From contig CALSPN010000046.1 in NCBI GenBank assembly GCA_943788245.1, positions 64,635-128,634 of the forward strand: a DNA stretch of 64,000 nucleotides, written 5' to 3'. A program made the position numbers and the translations under genes. Source of the stretch: an uncultured Verrucomicrobiae bacterium (GTDB taxonomy: Bacteria; Verrucomicrobiota; Verrucomicrobiia; Limisphaerales; AAA164-E04). Below, piece by piece: positions 62,299 to 64,000 of the stretch. Every line of letters begins with the position of its first letter. Position 1 is the first letter of the stretch. The notes under the pieces are model-generated. The model was not told the origin of the DNA. It was given only the letters and a program-made list of their open reading frames with translations, and made no database searches.

Positions 62299-62840
62299 TT
62301 CACACCTCCCTGCACCTGTGTTTTCAACGACTCGATACTCAGGGGAAGTTGATGGGGCATTCGGTAGCGCAGTTGGGCGTGACCGCTTTCAGGAGGAAGA
62401 CCTCCGTGAAATAAATTGCGCACGTAGCGTTTTGAGGTCTGCACCGCTTTTTTTACCTCGAATTTCCCTTGCAGCAAGCCTATCGTTACCCCCTTGCCAG
62501 AGGGGTTGATACGGCAGAAAATGACGGCTTCCTCATTCATGGAATAACGTACCTGATATGGGGCGGTCACTTTTCTGTTACCCAAAATTCCACCGCCGTG
62601 CACGACTTCAAAAATATCGCTGTCGACGTCTCCTTTCCACAAATCCTGAACTTTAAGTCTGACGGTCGTAAAGATGCGCCCATCGTCGTCCCGACCTACC
62701 TTTTTGGAAATCACTTTTCCATGCAGAACGACGTCGGCAGCTGTGGTGAGATCCTGGACGGATAGAGGCAACAGCGGGCCTGCGAAGGCCATAGCGGACC
62801 ACATCAAGGATGCTATCAAAGCGGTGCAAAAATATTTCAT
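62295..62840 (-). CDS. Secreted hypothetical protein, partner of the M10 protease gene
   Basis: Signal peptide MKYFCTALIASLMWSAMAFAG; overlaps the protease start; no recognised domain. Confidence 0.6.
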   Translation of the reverse strand: MKYFCTALIASLMWSAMAFAGPLLPLSVQDLTTAADVVLHGKVISKKVGRDDDGRIFTTVRLKVQDLWKGDVDSDIFEVVHGGGILGNRKVTAPYQVRYSMNEEAVIFCRINPSGKGVTIGLLQGKFEVKKAVQTSKRYVRNLFHGGLPPESGHAQLRYRMPHQLPLSIESLKTQVQGGVK

Positions 62841-63078
62841 AAAGATGTTTTACTGATACAATTGGGCAAGTTTTATACCAAATTAAACCCATCCTGCAAT
62901 AAAATCGTAAAATCTGTTTCAATACACGGATGGATGTTGAATTTAGAGTGGGCACATCAAAGAGGTGAAAGGATAAAATTTTTGGTAATCGGTTGAATAA
63001 ACCCCTTGATTTATCAATCCATAGTATGGATTATTATATTACGATTAAATACAATTCCTATTGGCATAGCACCAATAA

Positions 63079-64000
63079 TTGATTCATGTTTATCAAACAT
63101 TCCAAAGCTACAGGAAAATCAGTGACCGTAATCCTTGCTGGTCGCCATCCCTGATGATTATTGGCTTCTGCGAGCAATCTGTGGAAGCGGATCCCACTGT
63201 TTTTCAGCAAGATATCACCCCATTCCTGAAGCAGTATTGCTATAATTGTCACGGAGTTGAAAAGCAGAAGGCTGATGTAAACTTTCAGGACCCTTCCGCC
63301 CAATACCGAGATATACAAAAACAGAGATTTGTGGGAACTCGTTCGCGACTTATTATTGGAAGACGAAATGCCGCCCTCCAAAAGCGATCAACCTTCCGCG
63401 GAAGATCGGCAGCGCATCATTGAGTTGATTGGTCAGGAGCTGGATCAATTTGATTGTGATGCCATATCAAACCCCGGTCGTGTTACGATTCGACGCCTTA
63501 ACCGAGCTGAATATGACAACACTATCCGTGATTTGATGGGAGTTGATTTTCATCCTGCAGATGATTTTCCTCTGGATGAAGTTGGGTATGGATTCGACAA
63601 CATTGGTGATGTGTTATCGCTCTCACCCATTTTGATGGAAAAATATCTCAACGCTGCAGAATCAGTAGTGACCAATGCTCTTCTTGCTGAATTACCGCCC
63701 TGGCCTCCTTACCACCAGCATCAAGCCGAGAAGTTTAAAGCCGACCAGGACGACATCGTGCGGGCGGAGGGCTCTGTCATGGGATTTTATCGAGAAGGTA
63801 ACGCATTCAAAAAGCTTCTGATTGAGCAGACAGGTGAATACAAAATCTCCGTACGCGCCCACGGTCAGCAGGCGGGCCCCGATCATGCCAAGCTTGAATT
63901 GGCTTTTGGTGATGGTGACAAATACGTGATCGACGTGGATGCGTTTGCTGATCGGCCTAAGGTTTACGCGATCCAAACGACGCTCTCCAAAGGAACGGTG
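63079..64000 (+). CDS. PSD1-type cytochrome c/DUF1587/DUF1592-like protein, frameshifted and truncated by window end
   Basis: FLKQYCYNCHGVEKQKADVNFQDPSA then, in the +1 frame, EIYKNRDLWELVRDLLLEDEMPPSKSDQPSAEDRQRIIELI...RRLNRAEYDNTIRDLMGVDFHPADDFPLDEVGYGFDNIGDVLSLSP to the window end. The true start codon is uncertain. Confidence 0.8.

Overview
The window looks like ordinary chromosome from a Verrucomicrobia/PVC-type bacterium. This is inferred from gene families (PEP-CTERM protein, PSD1-type DUF1549/DUF1553 cytochrome proteins, ThuA, sulfatase, Gfo/Idh with Tat signal, PQQ-like propellers, CRTAC1/ASPIC-UnbV protein), not from a phylogeny. Housekeeping genes include mutS, ligA, smc, trxB, uppP, a class II RNR, tag, an hslR-like S4 protein and an aas-like trifunctional fusion. 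I saw no tRNA, rRNA, CRISPR array or mobile element. The most interesting locus is about 25.7-36.3 kb. There a MarR regulator diverges from a co-directional run of two PQQ-like propeller proteins, a DUF3311 + Na+/solute symporter pair, a stand-alone ANL adenylation domain lacking the C-terminal lid (EhpF-like), an aldehyde-dehydrogenase-fold protein and an Fe-type alcohol dehydrogenase. This could be a split carboxylic-acid reduction pathway, and a perfect 16-bp palindrome lies in the divergent promoter region. A second notable locus is an eboD/eboF-like pair without the rest of the ebo cluster. Eight reading-frame breaks in seven genes are all of +1 sense, four of them in homopolymer runs, which points to systematic single-base insertion errors rather than biology. 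Family names come from recognising motifs in the translations; no database search was run.
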